Source of the DNA: Candidatus Buchananbacteria bacterium
GTDB lineage: Bacteria > Patescibacteriota > Patescibacteriia > CAIXNZ01
Assembly (NCBI GenBank): GCA_014729025.1
Contig: WJKP01000031.1
Coordinates: 1-47,549 of the forward strand
Direction of reading: 5' to 3'
Length of the DNA stretch: 47,549 nt
Positions within the stretch are counted from its first letter, which is position 1, and every line of letters begins with the position of its first letter. Below the pieces are notes generated by a model. The model was not told the origin of the DNA. It did not search any database and saw only the letters and a program-made list of their open reading frames with translations. This document shows, piece by piece, positions 16,347 to 24,518 of this stretch. A program made the translations under genes and the position numbers.

Positions 16347-16634
16347 ATGGATTTTGAAAAGCCTAGAGCACAAGAACAAAAACAAGCAGTTTATACGACT
16401 GAAAAATCAAGTGTTTCTTGGGCCGAAGGTACTCAAGTTTGGGTAGTCGTAGAAAAACAGCCAGATAATGCCTATGTTGTTAGAGCTGAATTTGATGATC
16501 CACAAAAAAGTATTGAAGATTGGCTTGATATTTTACCGACTTCCCAAGCAAATGTTGAGTCTAAAGAAGAAGCAAAAAGAATAGCCGATCAAATGATGGT
16601 TGACAGAGAAAAATGGCCAACTGATATGAGCTAA
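16347..16634 (+). CDS. Hypothetical protein, 95 residues
   Basis: Soluble acidic protein starting MDFEKPRAQEQKQAVY that I do not recognise. It has a strand-rich middle (TQVWVVVEKQPDNAYVVRAEF) and a helical C-terminus. It has no cysteines and no membrane segment. It lies 41 bases after rplA, has no Shine-Dalgarno, and is followed by a clear terminator, so it is probably the last gene of the secE operon. Confidence 0.6.
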   Translation: MDFEKPRAQEQKQAVYTTEKSSVSWAEGTQVWVVVEKQPDNAYVVRAEFDDPQKSIEDWLDILPTSQANVESKEEAKRIADQMMVDREKWPTDMS

Positions 16635-16643
16635 TAAAATAAC

Positions 16644-16673
16644 AAAAATACTGAAATTAAATTCAGTATTTTT
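16644..16673 (+). terminator. Terminator ending the secE-rplA operon
   Basis: 12-bp perfect stem AAAAATACTGAA/TTCAGTATTTTT, six-base loop and T tract, just after the 95-residue gene. Confidence 0.85.
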
Positions 16674-16676
16674 TGT

Positions 16677-16705
16677 TTGCAGTTTTATGAAGCTTTTGTT
16701 AAAAT
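16677..16705 (+). promoter_or_regulatory. Promoter of the dTTP-synthesis operon
   Basis: TTGCAG (16677-16682), a 17-base spacer and TAAAAT (16700-16705), with TGT before the -10 (extended -10). The same TTTTGTTAAAAT string recurs before dTMP kinase at about 20455-20465. Confidence 0.6.
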
Positions 16706-16751
16706 AGAATAGCAAAAGCCCTATAAACTAATTGTAATAAGCTAAATTTAT

Positions 16752-17282
16752 ATGAAAGCCAAAATTCTTCTAGACTATGATGAGCTTAAAAAATTTGTAG
16801 AAGCTCATAAAACCTTACAACAAAAAGTGGTTTGCACGATTGGCTCTTGGGATATGCTACATATCGGCCATCTACGCTACTTAATTAATGCTAAAAATAA
16901 GGGAGATATATTAATTGTCGGCACTGATTCCGATGCAGCTATTAAACGCTATAAAAATGAATATCGCCCAATTATACCGCAAGATGAACGCATGGAAATG
17001 CTGTCATATCAGGACTGTGTTGATTATATTACTTTAATTGATGATGTTGACGAAAAAGGTGCCTGGAATTATGAATTATTAAAAATAATTCAACCTGATA
17101 TTTATGTTTGTATTGACGAAAGTTACCCCGAAGAACAAAAACAAAATATCAGAAAATATGTTAATGAATTAATTGAATTACCCCGTCAAGCTGAAAAAAC
17201 TTCCACGACTGATATTATTGAAAAAACTTTTAAAAGTCATTTGGCTCAAATTAATAACATTATTAAAGAAAAAAAACAATGA
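16752..17282 (+). CDS. Cytidylyltransferase-like nucleotidyltransferase
   Basis: 176 residues of the HIGH-motif nucleotidyltransferase superfamily. Residues 27-45 read VCTIGSWDMLHIGHLRYL, with the catalytic HIGH at 37-40. A second motif, STTDIIEKTF near the C-terminus, corresponds to the ISTT-type phosphate-binding site. It resembles the C-terminal domain of HldE/RfaE and glycerol-3-phosphate cytidylyltransferases, which join CTP or ATP to a phosphorylated small molecule; the substrate here is unknown. Its TGA overlaps the ATG of the deaminase gene (ATGA), so the two products are translationally coupled and may work on related nucleotides. It is the first gene after the operon promoter. Confidence 0.75.
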   Translation: MKAKILLDYDELKKFVEAHKTLQQKVVCTIGSWDMLHIGHLRYLINAKNKGDILIVGTDSDAAIKRYKNEYRPIIPQDERMEMLSYQDCVDYITLIDDVDEKGAWNYELLKIIQPDIYVCIDESYPEEQKQNIRKYVNELIELPRQAEKTSTTDIIEKTFKSHLAQINNIIKEKKQ

Positions 17283-18100
17283 AAATAATCGGTACATTTA
17301 CTATTTTACATAAAGGCTATTTGGATATCCTTGAAAAATATCCCGATGCTGATATTTATATTTTAAATAATGAATTAGTTAAAGAATTAACCGACTTGGA
17401 AAAAGATATACGCAAAATTAACAATGATCAAATTATCACTTTAATCTCTGCGCTTAAAAAAAATGTGGAGATTCTAGACAAAGAGTTATTAAAAAAACTA
17501 AAAAAATCAGATGACCATATTATTGTTATTTCTGATCCAATTACTGATAATTTAATCAGAGAATACTTAAATGATTATCCCAAATTAATCATTGAATCAG
17601 GCTTTTTATATCATAAATCAGCAGATGTTAAAACCGAAGAAAAAGAAACTGCCGATCCCAGCCAATATACGAAAGCTGATATTAATTACATGAAAGAAGC
17701 TTATAAAGTTGCCAATGAATCAGGCTGCTGGTGGCGCCAAATCGCTTCTATCCTGGTTAAAGACGGCAAAATATTATACAAAGGCTGCAATGAAATGCTT
17801 CCCAATAAAGACGAGTGTTATCGCATCGGTTGTATCAGGGATCATATTAAACCAGGTGAAAAAATGGATTTTTGCTCAGCTATTCATTCAGAAGTAAATG
17901 TTATTACCCGGGCAGCCAAAGACGGTGTCTCAACCAAAGACGCTGATCTTTATGTAACCGCCTTCCCTTGCCCCCGTTGCGCTAAAGTAATCGCTCAGTC
18001 AGGCATTAGAAGGGTCTTTTTCAATCAAGGCTGGTCAAATTTTGACGGCGAACGAGTGCTTAAAGGTGCTGGTGTGAAATTAATTAAAATTGATTTATAA
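17279..18100 (+). CDS. dCMP deaminase-like protein with degenerate nucleotidyltransferase N-terminus
   Basis: 273 residues in two parts. The C-terminal half (about 130-273) is a zinc cytidine/dCMP deaminase: H203-x-E205 in AIHSEVNV, and C231-P-R-C234 in FPCPRCAKVI. Extra cysteines (C180, C185) resemble the second zinc site of dCMP deaminases. It would convert dCMP to dUMP, the substrate of the thymidylate synthase downstream. Residues 1-110 start MKIIGTFTILHKGYLDIL, which looks like the GTFDxxHxGH start of nucleotidyltransferases with the HxGH broken to HKGY, so this half is probably not catalytic. It overlaps the preceding nucleotidyltransferase gene by four bases. ComEB-type deaminase is an alternative name. 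Confidence 0.8.
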   Translation: MKIIGTFTILHKGYLDILEKYPDADIYILNNELVKELTDLEKDIRKINNDQIITLISALKKNVEILDKELLKKLKKSDDHIIVISDPITDNLIREYLNDYPKLIIESGFLYHKSADVKTEEKETADPSQYTKADINYMKEAYKVANESGCWWRQIASILVKDGKILYKGCNEMLPNKDECYRIGCIRDHIKPGEKMDFCSAIHSEVNVITRAAKDGVSTKDADLYVTAFPCPRCAKVIAQSGIRRVFFNQGWSNFDGERVLKGAGVKLIKIDL

Positions 18101-18102
18101 TT

Positions 18103-18552
18103 ATGACTAAAAATAAAGCAGGTATTGTCAAACGTTTTGCCAAAAACAAAGATTATAAAAATACTTTGGAAAAAATTAAAAAAACCGACAAATGCCCGTT
18201 TTGTCCTGAAAATTTCAAATACCATAAAAAACCAATCTTAAAAAAATACAATGGTTGGCTGGCAACAGCCAATTCCTGGCCATACAAGGATACGGCATAT
18301 CATTTTATTTTTATTCCAGAAAAACATCTGGAAAATTTCTCAGATTTAACTGATAAAGATTTTCAGGCTGTCAAATATTTAGTTAGCTGGGTAATTAATA
18401 AATACAAAATTAAAGGCGGCGGGCTGACTTTACGTTTTGGCAAACAAGATTATACGGGTGCAACAGTTTCCCATTTGCATTTCCACTTAATTGTCCCACA
18501 ATTAAAACCAAAAACAAAATTAGCCAAAACAGTTAATTTCCCTATTGGTTAA
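18103..18552 (+). CDS. HIT-family nucleotide hydrolase/transferase
   Basis: 149 residues of the histidine-triad superfamily. The signature is HLHFHLIVP (H-x-H-x-H), preceded by the usual ATVSHLHFH context. The N-terminus has a CPFC pair that may bind zinc, as in several HIT hydrolases. WLATANSWPYKDTAYHFIFIPEKH matches the family beta sheet. HIT proteins cleave nucleoside phosphoramidates or dinucleoside polyphosphates. Here it sits between the deaminase (two bases upstream) and thymidylate synthase (six bases downstream), so a housekeeping role in nucleotide metabolism is likely; the exact substrate is not evident. Confidence 0.82.
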   Translation: MTKNKAGIVKRFAKNKDYKNTLEKIKKTDKCPFCPENFKYHKKPILKKYNGWLATANSWPYKDTAYHFIFIPEKHLENFSDLTDKDFQAVKYLVSWVINKYKIKGGGLTLRFGKQDYTGATVSHLHFHLIVPQLKPKTKLAKTVNFPIG

Positions 18553-18558
18553 AAAAAT

Positions 18559-20025
18559 ATGCAAAATTGGCCGATTCATTTTAAAGATAAATTAATTATA
18601 GGCAATGCCGAAGCTGAAATCGGTATTGTTTGTTTATGGACACCTGTTAATCAAATAATTGATTATATTGATAAAAATAGTTTTGCTTTGGCTGGCCAGC
18701 TTTATTCCAAAGAAGGTATTAATTATATTATTCGTAATATTTTGGCTAATCCTAGAATTCGCTTATTAATCATTTGCGGTGAGGAAAGAGTCGGGAGTGG
18801 CCAGGCTTTAATTAATTTAATTGACAAAGGCGTAAATCAGGATAATCAGATTTTAGAAACTGAAAATTGTCAAATTCATAAAGAAATTCCACTGCAAGCT
18901 ATTGAGCTTTTTAGAAAAAATGTAAAATATGAAAATTTAATCAATATTTATGAGCCGACTCAAATAAACAGGACCGTAGAAAATTATCAACCACAAAATA
19001 CTGACTGGGCTACCCCACAAATTTTTCCTGAAGCTAAAATAGAATTTGACGGTGTTATGCCGACTGATCAATCTGTTTTTAAAATACGCAAAAAATATGC
19101 AGGTGAAGCCTGGCTGGAGATTATAAAAAAAATCATGAAATTCGGAACAATCAGAGAATCCTTTCATGGCAATAATTGTAAAGAGCTATTTAATATTGCG
19201 GCTGTTATTACTAATGAAAATCCTGATAATTTTAAAATATTTGATTATTTCCAGATCACAGAAAAAGATATCAAAGATTACATTCCTAAAATCATGACTG
19301 GAGACAAAGGAACTGCTGACTATACTTATGGTGAAAGACTCTGGAATTTTCCTAAAATTGAAGGGCAAAATTATAAATATAATCAGGCTGAAGACGTTAT
19401 TATTGACTATTTATCACGATACCCTACTGACCGGGCAGCCTGCGCAGTTATTTTTGGGATTCAGGATCATACAGCCAAAAGTTCACCGTGTATGTGTTTT
19501 TTGCAAGCCACTAATGTTAACGATAAGCTGGATTTAACTGCTTATTTTCGTTCTCATGATATTTTTAGTGGCTGGTTATTGAATATTTTTGCTTTGCGAA
19601 CTTTACAAAAACATATTGGCGATAAATTAAACTGGCCATTGGGCAATTTAACTGTTTATTCAAATTGCGCACATATTTATGATAATAATTGGCAAATTGC
19701 TCAGGAAATGATAAGTAAATATGGTCAACAGTTGGATTGCACATCAGATCCTAGAGGTTATTTAGTTATTTCCATTGATAATCAAAAAATAATTGCTAAA
19801 CATGTTTCCCCTAATGGCAAAACATTGCAGGAATTCCGTCAAGACGGATTAGCAGAAAAAGCCGCCATGGAGATGTACAATCAATTAATCTTGGCTGATG
19901 TTGTTTCTTTAGTTTCACATGCTTTTGATCTGGGCACAGAATTACAAAAAGCTGAAATTGCCATTAAGCAAAAATTGAATTATATCCAAGATCAACCATT
20001 AAATTTTAATAAAAATGAAAGTTAA
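18559..20025 (+). CDS. Archaeal-type thymidylate synthase flanked by MtrA/DUF4346-like domains
   Basis: 488 residues in three parts. Residues 150-390 are thymidylate synthase: nucleophile Cys311 in SSPCMCFLQA, dUMP phosphate residues in YFRSHDIFSGWLLN (R331, S332, D334, N342), and the H372-I-Y374 element. The His usually after the Cys is Met. Residues 1-130 resemble the N-terminal region of methanogen-type thymidylate synthases, which is related to MtrA (IIGNAEAEIGIVCL, ICGEERVGSGQAL). Residues 390-488 resemble DUF4346 (DPRGYLVISID, then LVSHAFDLGTELQKAEIALK-type helices). The enzyme methylates dUMP to dTMP. The archaeal-like architecture suggests that a pterin other than plain methylene-tetrahydrofolate may be used, but this is inference. 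It overlaps dut by 11 bases. The N- and C-terminal calls are from memory of families. Confidence 0.8.
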   Translation: MQNWPIHFKDKLIIGNAEAEIGIVCLWTPVNQIIDYIDKNSFALAGQLYSKEGINYIIRNILANPRIRLLIICGEERVGSGQALINLIDKGVNQDNQILETENCQIHKEIPLQAIELFRKNVKYENLINIYEPTQINRTVENYQPQNTDWATPQIFPEAKIEFDGVMPTDQSVFKIRKKYAGEAWLEIIKKIMKFGTIRESFHGNNCKELFNIAAVITNENPDNFKIFDYFQITEKDIKDYIPKIMTGDKGTADYTYGERLWNFPKIEGQNYKYNQAEDVIIDYLSRYPTDRAACAVIFGIQDHTAKSSPCMCFLQATNVNDKLDLTAYFRSHDIFSGWLLNIFALRTLQKHIGDKLNWPLGNLTVYSNCAHIYDNNWQIAQEMISKYGQQLDCTSDPRGYLVISIDNQKIIAKHVSPNGKTLQEFRQDGLAEKAAMEMYNQLILADVVSLVSHAFDLGTELQKAEIAIKQKLNYIQDQPLNFNKNES

Positions 20026-20443
20026 AATAACCAGAATAGACAAATCTTTACCATTACCAGAATACCAAACCAAAGGTTCAGTAGCTTTTGATTTATATTC
20101 CAGAATTAATTTGGAAATAAAACCTCAAGAAATAGCATTGATCCCAACCAATTTAATCATTCAGACCCCGAGAAATTATATGTTATTAATTGCTTCCCGC
20201 AGTTCTAATCCCCAAAAATTAGGGTTATTAAAACCTCATGGTATTGGCATTATTGATCAAGATTATTGCGGGTCTGAAGATGAAATTAAAGTCCAAGTTA
20301 TGAATTTTATTGATAAATCTGTTAATATAAAAAAAGGACAAAGAATTGGCCAAGCTACTTTTGTTAAAATAAATAAAGCTAATTGGCAAGAGATAGATAA
20401 AATAAATAAAAAATCACGTGGCGGTTTTGGCTCAACTGGCTAA
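20015..20443 (+). CDS. dut: dUTP pyrophosphatase (trimeric dUTPase)
   Basis: 142 residues with the five dUTPase motifs in order: GSVAFDLYS (1), ASRSSNPQKLGL (2), GIGIIDQDYCGSEDEIKVQ (3), KKGQRIGQATF (4) and C-terminal RGGFGSTG (5). It hydrolyses dUTP to dUMP, keeping uracil out of DNA and feeding the thymidylate synthase encoded just upstream. Motif 3 has a short insertion (CGSEDE) compared with DYRGE of typical enzymes. A dCTP deaminase/dUTPase relative is possible but the motif set favours plain dUTPase. Its start overlaps the thymidylate synthase gene. Confidence 0.87.
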   Translation: MKVKITRIDKSLPLPEYQTKGSVAFDLYSRINLEIKPQEIALIPTNLIIQTPRNYMLLIASRSSNPQKLGLLKPHGIGIIDQDYCGSEDEIKVQVMNFIDKSVNIKKGQRIGQATFVKINKANWQEIDKINKKSRGGFGSTG

Positions 20444-20493
20444 AATCAGCTAATTTTGTTAAAATATTATTAATTAACAAATAAAATTATCAT

Positions 20494-21108
20494 ATGATTA
20501 ATCAACCCTCAAAAGGTAAATTTATTGTACTTTATGGTGTCAATAATCTTGGCAAAACAACTCAAGCCAAATTATTGGTTGAAAATTTGATTATTCAATT
20601 AAGCAAAAAGGCTGAATATATAAAATATCCTGTTTATAAATTACAACCATCAGGTCCGGAAATTTATAATTATTTAAAACAAGGCAATCCTCATGATCTT
20701 ACCCCTAGAGAGTTTCAGTTCGTACAAATTTTAAACCGAACGCAATATGAACCTACTTTAAAAGAAAAACTTGATCAGGGTATTTGGGTAGTAGCTGAAG
20801 ATTATACCGGCACTGGAATTGCCTGGGGGATGGCCACTGGTGTAAATAAAAATTTACTTTACACAATGAATTCCCATTTACTAAATGAAGATCTGGGTAT
20901 TTTATTTAAAGGAGAACCATTCCCAGAAAATCTGGATAAAAATAATCTTCATGAAACTGATCCCGCTTTATTAAAAAAGACTAAAATGATTTTTGAAAAC
21001 ATTGCTAAAGATTTTGGCTGGGAAACTATTAATGCCAATCAAAGCAAAGAAGATGTCCAAAAAGAAATACTACAAATAGTTAAAAATAAAATCAGTTATT
21101 TAGAATAA
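20494..21108 (+). CDS. tmk: Thymidylate kinase-like dTMP kinase
   Basis: 204 residues. The P-loop GVNNLGKTTQ (15-24) is of the dTMP-kinase form, and AEDYTGTGIAWG stands where Tmk has the DRY/ALAYQ substrate segment. The usual DR is replaced by ED, so this is a diverged member. A helical lid region with charged residues follows (about 140-160). It would phosphorylate dTMP to dTDP, the last dedicated step of the operon. It lies 50 bases after dut; TGTTAAAAT at 20457-20465 may be an internal extended -10 promoter. Confidence 0.78.
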   Translation: MINQPSKGKFIVLYGVNNLGKTTQAKLLVENLIIQLSKKAEYIKYPVYKLQPSGPEIYNYLKQGNPHDLTPREFQFVQILNRTQYEPTLKEKLDQGIWVVAEDYTGTGIAWGMATGVNKNLLYTMNSHLLNEDLGILFKGEPFPENLDKNNLHETDPALLKKTKMIFENIAKDFGWETINANQSKEDVQKEILQIVKNKISYLE

Positions 21109-21129
21109 TTATTAAAATTAATATCTTTT

Positions 21130-21870
21130 ATGAAAAACGAGCTAGTCTCTATTTCAGAAATAATTAAGCAAGGCTGGGAGCTTTATATTGCCAATTTGCA
21201 AAATTTTTTATTGCCGATCGCCCTAATGTTAATTTTGCCGATTATTATTACTATTCTTGAGTATTATAACTATTTTAATTTAATTTTATTTATCTTTATT
21301 TTGACTATCAGTATATTTATCAGTCTTTGGATCTCAGTATTTTTAATAGAATTAATCAATAAAACCCATAATAAAGAAAAATTTGACATTAAAAATCTTT
21401 ATAATATTGCTTTTCAAAAAATACCTTCTTATTTATGGGTTAGCTTTTTAACGGGCTTGGCTACAATACTAGGGCTTTTTCTTTTAATTATTCCTTTTAT
21501 TATTTTTTCTGTCTGGTTTGCTTTTGCTCCATATATTAATGTTCTTGAAAATAAAAACAATAAAGGCTGGCTAGCGCTTAAAAACAGCCGCGAACTTGTC
21601 AGAGGTTATTGGGGAAAAACTTTTTGGCGTTTATTATTACCGCCTTTATTCGTTTATTTAATTGTTATGATTATAATTATTGGCTTAACTTATGCAATGA
21701 CCGGTGGCGAAGTTGATTTAGCCACACCGAATTCCTCAGCCAACCTGATACTTAATGGCTTAACTACTGTTATTTTTTCTTTTTTAAGTCCTTTATTTAT
21801 TGCTTTTGTCATAATCCTATATAACAACTTAAAACAAGTTAAATCAAGACAGAATAAAAAATCAGCCTAA
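21130..21870 (+). CDS. Polytopic membrane protein of unknown function, 246 residues
   Basis: Five to six hydrophobic segments: about 22-40, 46-72, 95-135 (two) , 178-200 and 213-240. The polar N-terminus reads MKNELVSISEIIKQGWELY, and a charged KGWLALKNSRELVRGYWGKTFWRLL stretch lies between segments. This pattern (a GW..L..S..L..G...K....L motif between membrane helices) resembles the DUF975/YciC-like and GPDPase-membrane-domain group, whose functions are unclear. There is no catalytic motif. It lies between tmk and gatB with short gaps, probably in the same transcript. Confidence 0.65.
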   Translation: MKNELVSISEIIKQGWELYIANLQNFLLPIALMLILPIIITILEYYNYFNLILFIFILTISIFISLWISVFLIELINKTHNKEKFDIKNLYNIAFQKIPSYLWVSFLTGLATILGLFLLIIPFIIFSVWFAFAPYINVLENKNNKGWLALKNSRELVRGYWGKTFWRLLLPPLFVYLIVMIIIIGLTYAMTGGEVDLATPNSSANLILNGLTTVIFSFLSPLFIAFVIILYNNLKQVKSRQNKKSA

Positions 21871-21906
21871 AAATTTATAATCATTAGAAAAAATAAAAAA
21901 TTAAAT

Positions 21907-23451
21907 ATGGAATTACAAACAATTATCGGCCTAGAAATTCATGTTCAATTAAAAACCAAGACAAAAATGTTTTGTGCTTGTGATAACCATGGTGAAAATA
22001 AACCTCCTAATTCTTGTATTTGTCCCGTCTGTTTGGGTCATCCCGGTGTTTTACCTGTTGCCAATAAGCAGGCTATTAGCTGGTCAGCTTTAACTTCTTT
22101 AGCTTTAAATTGTAAAATTGCTCAATATTCCAAATTTGATCGTAAACATTATTATTACCCTGACCTACCCAAGGCTTATCAAATATCACAATTGGATCAG
22201 CCAATTGGCGGTAATGGCCATTTATATATTTTAAATCCCGAAACTAATGAAGAAGAAAAAATACGCATTAATAGGCTACATTTAGAAGAAGACGCCGCTA
22301 AATTACAACATGATAATACTAAAAAATATAGTCTAATAGATTTTAACCGTGGCGGCACGCCTTTAATGGAAATCGTTACCGAGCCTGATATAAAAAATTC
22401 GGCTCAAGCCAAATTATTTTTGCAAGAATTACGCCAAATCATGCGCTATCTGGGAATTTCCAATGCTGATATGGAAAAAGGTCACCTGCGCTGTGATGCC
22501 AATATATCCCTAAAACCACCAAAAGAAAACAAATATTATCCTAAAACTGAAATAAAAAATCTTAATTCTTTTAAAATGGTTGAAAAGGCTTTGGAGTATG
22601 AGATTTCACGTCAGACAAAACTTTGGCTGGAAGGCAACCCGCCTCAAGAGCAAACTACTCGAGGCTGGAAAGATAATAAAGGGATTACCGAAGAACAAAG
22701 ATCAAAAGAAGAAGCCAATGATTATCGTTATTTTCCTGAACCAGATATACCTCCGATTCATTTTCTAATTGCACCGGATAAAAAATGTGATAAGGGCCAA
22801 ATCGCTATCGATATTGACTGCTTAAAATCAGAATTACCAGAACTGCCCGATACCAAAAGAAAAAGATTTATGGCTGAATATGACTTGAACTATGATGATG
22901 TTAAAATTTTAACCGAAGAAAAATATCGTGCTGATTTTACTGAACAGGTTTTTTCCGAACTGGAGAATTGGCTTGATAATATTATAGAAAAAGCAATTAA
23001 TAAAAAAGATTTTTGGGAAAAAAACAAACCCCAATTAGTTAAATTAACCAGTAATTGGTTGATTAATTATCTTTTGCCAATACTTGAAACTGAAGATTTG
23101 AAAATAAAAAATATTAAAATGACACCTGAAAATATGGCCGAACTGATTACTTTATTATTTGTTAAAAAAATAAATACCACCACAGCCAATAAAATGCTCG
23201 TAGAAATGGTTAAAACAGGCGCTGATCCTTCACATTTAATTAAAGACAAAAATCTGGGACAAATTTCCGATACCGGCGAATTGGAAAAAATAATAGAAAA
23301 AGTAATCAAAGATAACGCTCAACCAGTACAAGACTATGAAAACGGCAAAGAAAAAGCTTTACAGGCCTTGGTTGGTAAAGTCATGGCTCAATCAAAAGGC
23401 AAGGCTAACCCGGAAATTGTCTTGGATCTATTAAAAAAGAAATTAAAATAA
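21907..23451 (+). CDS. gatB: Asp/Glu-tRNA amidotransferase subunit B
   Basis: 514 residues; the kinase-like subunit of GatCAB, which converts Glu-tRNA(Gln) and Asp-tRNA(Asn) to the amide forms. Family sequences: IIGLEIHVQLKTKTKMFCAC, the zinc cysteines in NSCICPVCLGHPGVLP, DFNRGGTPLMEIVTEPD, GHLRCDANISL, and DYRYFPEPDIPP. The C-terminal YqeY-like tail (about 365-514) ends GKVMAQSKGKANPEIVLDLLKKKL. gatA and gatC are not in the window. There is no Shine-Dalgarno. Confidence 0.95.
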   Translation: MELQTIIGLEIHVQLKTKTKMFCACDNHGENKPPNSCICPVCLGHPGVLPVANKQAISWSALTSLALNCKIAQYSKFDRKHYYYPDLPKAYQISQLDQPIGGNGHLYILNPETNEEEKIRINRLHLEEDAAKLQHDNTKKYSLIDFNRGGTPLMEIVTEPDIKNSAQAKLFLQELRQIMRYLGISNADMEKGHLRCDANISLKPPKENKYYPKTEIKNLNSFKMVEKALEYEISRQTKLWLEGNPPQEQTTRGWKDNKGITEEQRSKEEANDYRYFPEPDIPPIHFLIAPDKKCDKGQIAIDIDCLKSELPELPDTKRKRFMAEYDLNYDDVKILTEEKYRADFTEQVFSELENWLDNIIEKAINKKDFWEKNKPQLVKLTSNWLINYLLPILETEDLKIKNIKMTPENMAELITLLFVKKINTTTANKMLVEMVKTGADPSHLIKDKNLGQISDTGELEKIIEKVIKDNAQPVQDYENGKEKALQALVGKVMAQSKGKANPEIVLDLLKKKLK

Positions 23452-23452
23452 C

Positions 23453-23694
23453 ATGTCCGACCAAAATAAACGAAAAAAAATTATTGATATTTTTAATGAA
23501 TTTTATAGGAAAATTAATAAAATTGAAGCTGATAAAAAAAAACTAGAAGCCAACTTACAAACTGAGCAGGATCAACTAAAACTAAGCGAGAAAAAAAGTC
23601 AAAACAAGTAATCAAAATCCTTAATAATTATTTTAAAAAAATTAATAAAATTGAGAAACAAAAAAATAATATTTTAAAAAAATATAATTATTAA
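23453..23694 (+). pseudogene. Small repeat protein gene split by a frame change at an A7 run
   Basis: An ATG at 23453, one base after the gatB stop, opens a 52-residue frame ending at 23611. It contains KKIIDIFNEFYRKINKIE. The -1 frame then continues without a stop to 23694 and contains VIKILNNYFKKINKIEKQ, a clear second copy of the same helical unit. The switch point is the run of seven A at 23591-23597; one extra A would join the halves into a protein of about 80 residues with two repeats. This may be a recent frameshift, slippage-dependent expression, or a sequencing error. The product would be a short basic coiled coil of unknown role. Confidence 0.6.
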
Positions 23695-23704
23695 TAATAA
23701 AAAT

Positions 23705-24484
23705 ATGCCAGAACCACGCTGGGAACAAAAAACCGCTGAAACAAAAATAACAATGCCGCCTGATCTTTTAAATAAAAGTCCGGAGGAATTTGATGAATGG
23801 ATAGCCGAACAAGCTGGCCAAGCAGTTAATAAAGGGTTTCAAGTTTTAACCGATTTAGAAACATTAAAGAAAAAAATACCGGTTGATAGCTCTAAGCAAA
23901 AAAAGGCCGAAGAATTAACAGCCGAAACAACAAAGGCAACCGAAGAATTACAAAAAGATTTGACCGCAGTCGGAGTTGAGCCTGAGAAAGCTGAGGGCTG
24001 GACAGCTGATCGTATTGCTAAATTAAGAAAAAAAATAGAAACAAGAAAAGATGCTGAAGAAAGACAAGAAAGGTTAAAAAAATTAGGTGAAGTAAGAGCG
24101 CGTCTGGTCTCCAAAGATCAAGAATTCATGTCAAAATTGGGTGAGCTTGATGCTTCAGAAATAACGGGACAGCAAGAAAAACAAATCCAAGAAATGGATA
24201 AAGCCATAGAAGCAGAATTTAAAAAAACCGAGTTAACAGAAGCAGAAAAAATGCAACTTTTATATCAACTGCCTAATTTTTTGGAAGCTAAAAAGAAATT
24301 ACTAGATTTTCAAAAAGATCGACTTTTACAGCAAAAAGAAACTGTTAAAAAAAGGTATAAAAGTGGCGCTTTGCAGCCTGATATTTTACCAGGCGGTAAA
24401 AAACGTTATTCCCGATTAATTATGATAGATAAAAAACTACAAGACGTAGATCAAGAACTAGAAAAATATAATCTAGCAGCATAA
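23705..24484 (+). CDS. Coiled-coil protein of unknown function, 259 residues
   Basis: Soluble, highly charged and mostly helical. Residues about 45-135 and 150-235 are rich in Lys/Glu with heptad-like leucines (KKAEELTAETTKATEELQKDL; ERQERLKKLGEVRARL). There is no cysteine, signal peptide or membrane segment. I cannot assign a family. It is the last gene before the terminator at 24491-24518, in the same direction as gatB and the frame-broken gene, which also encodes helical repeats. Confidence 0.65.
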   Translation: MPEPRWEQKTAETKITMPPDLLNKSPEEFDEWIAEQAGQAVNKGFQVLTDLETLKKKIPVDSSKQKKAEELTAETTKATEELQKDLTAVGVEPEKAEGWTADRIAKLRKKIETRKDAEERQERLKKLGEVRARLVSKDQEFMSKLGELDASEITGQQEKQIQEMDKAIEAEFKKTELTEAEKMQLLYQLPNFLEAKKKLLDFQKDRLLQQKETVKKRYKSGALQPDILPGGKKRYSRLIMIDKKLQDVDQELEKYNLAA

Positions 24485-24490
24485 CATACT

Positions 24491-24518
24491 AAAAACAGCC
24501 TATTAAAAGGCTGTTTTT
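24491..24518. terminator. Bidirectional terminator between the coiled-coil gene and miaA
   Basis: Perfect 11-bp stem AAAAACAGCCT/AGGCTGTTTTT with a six-base loop, usable from both convergent genes. Confidence 0.9.

Noticed and set aside
23590-23599. Programmed -1 ribosomal frameshift at the A7 run
   Set aside because: The heptamer in the zero frame is G-AAA-AAA or A-AAA-AGT, neither a canonical X-XXY-YYZ site, and no clear pseudoknot follows; mutation or slippage remains more likely.
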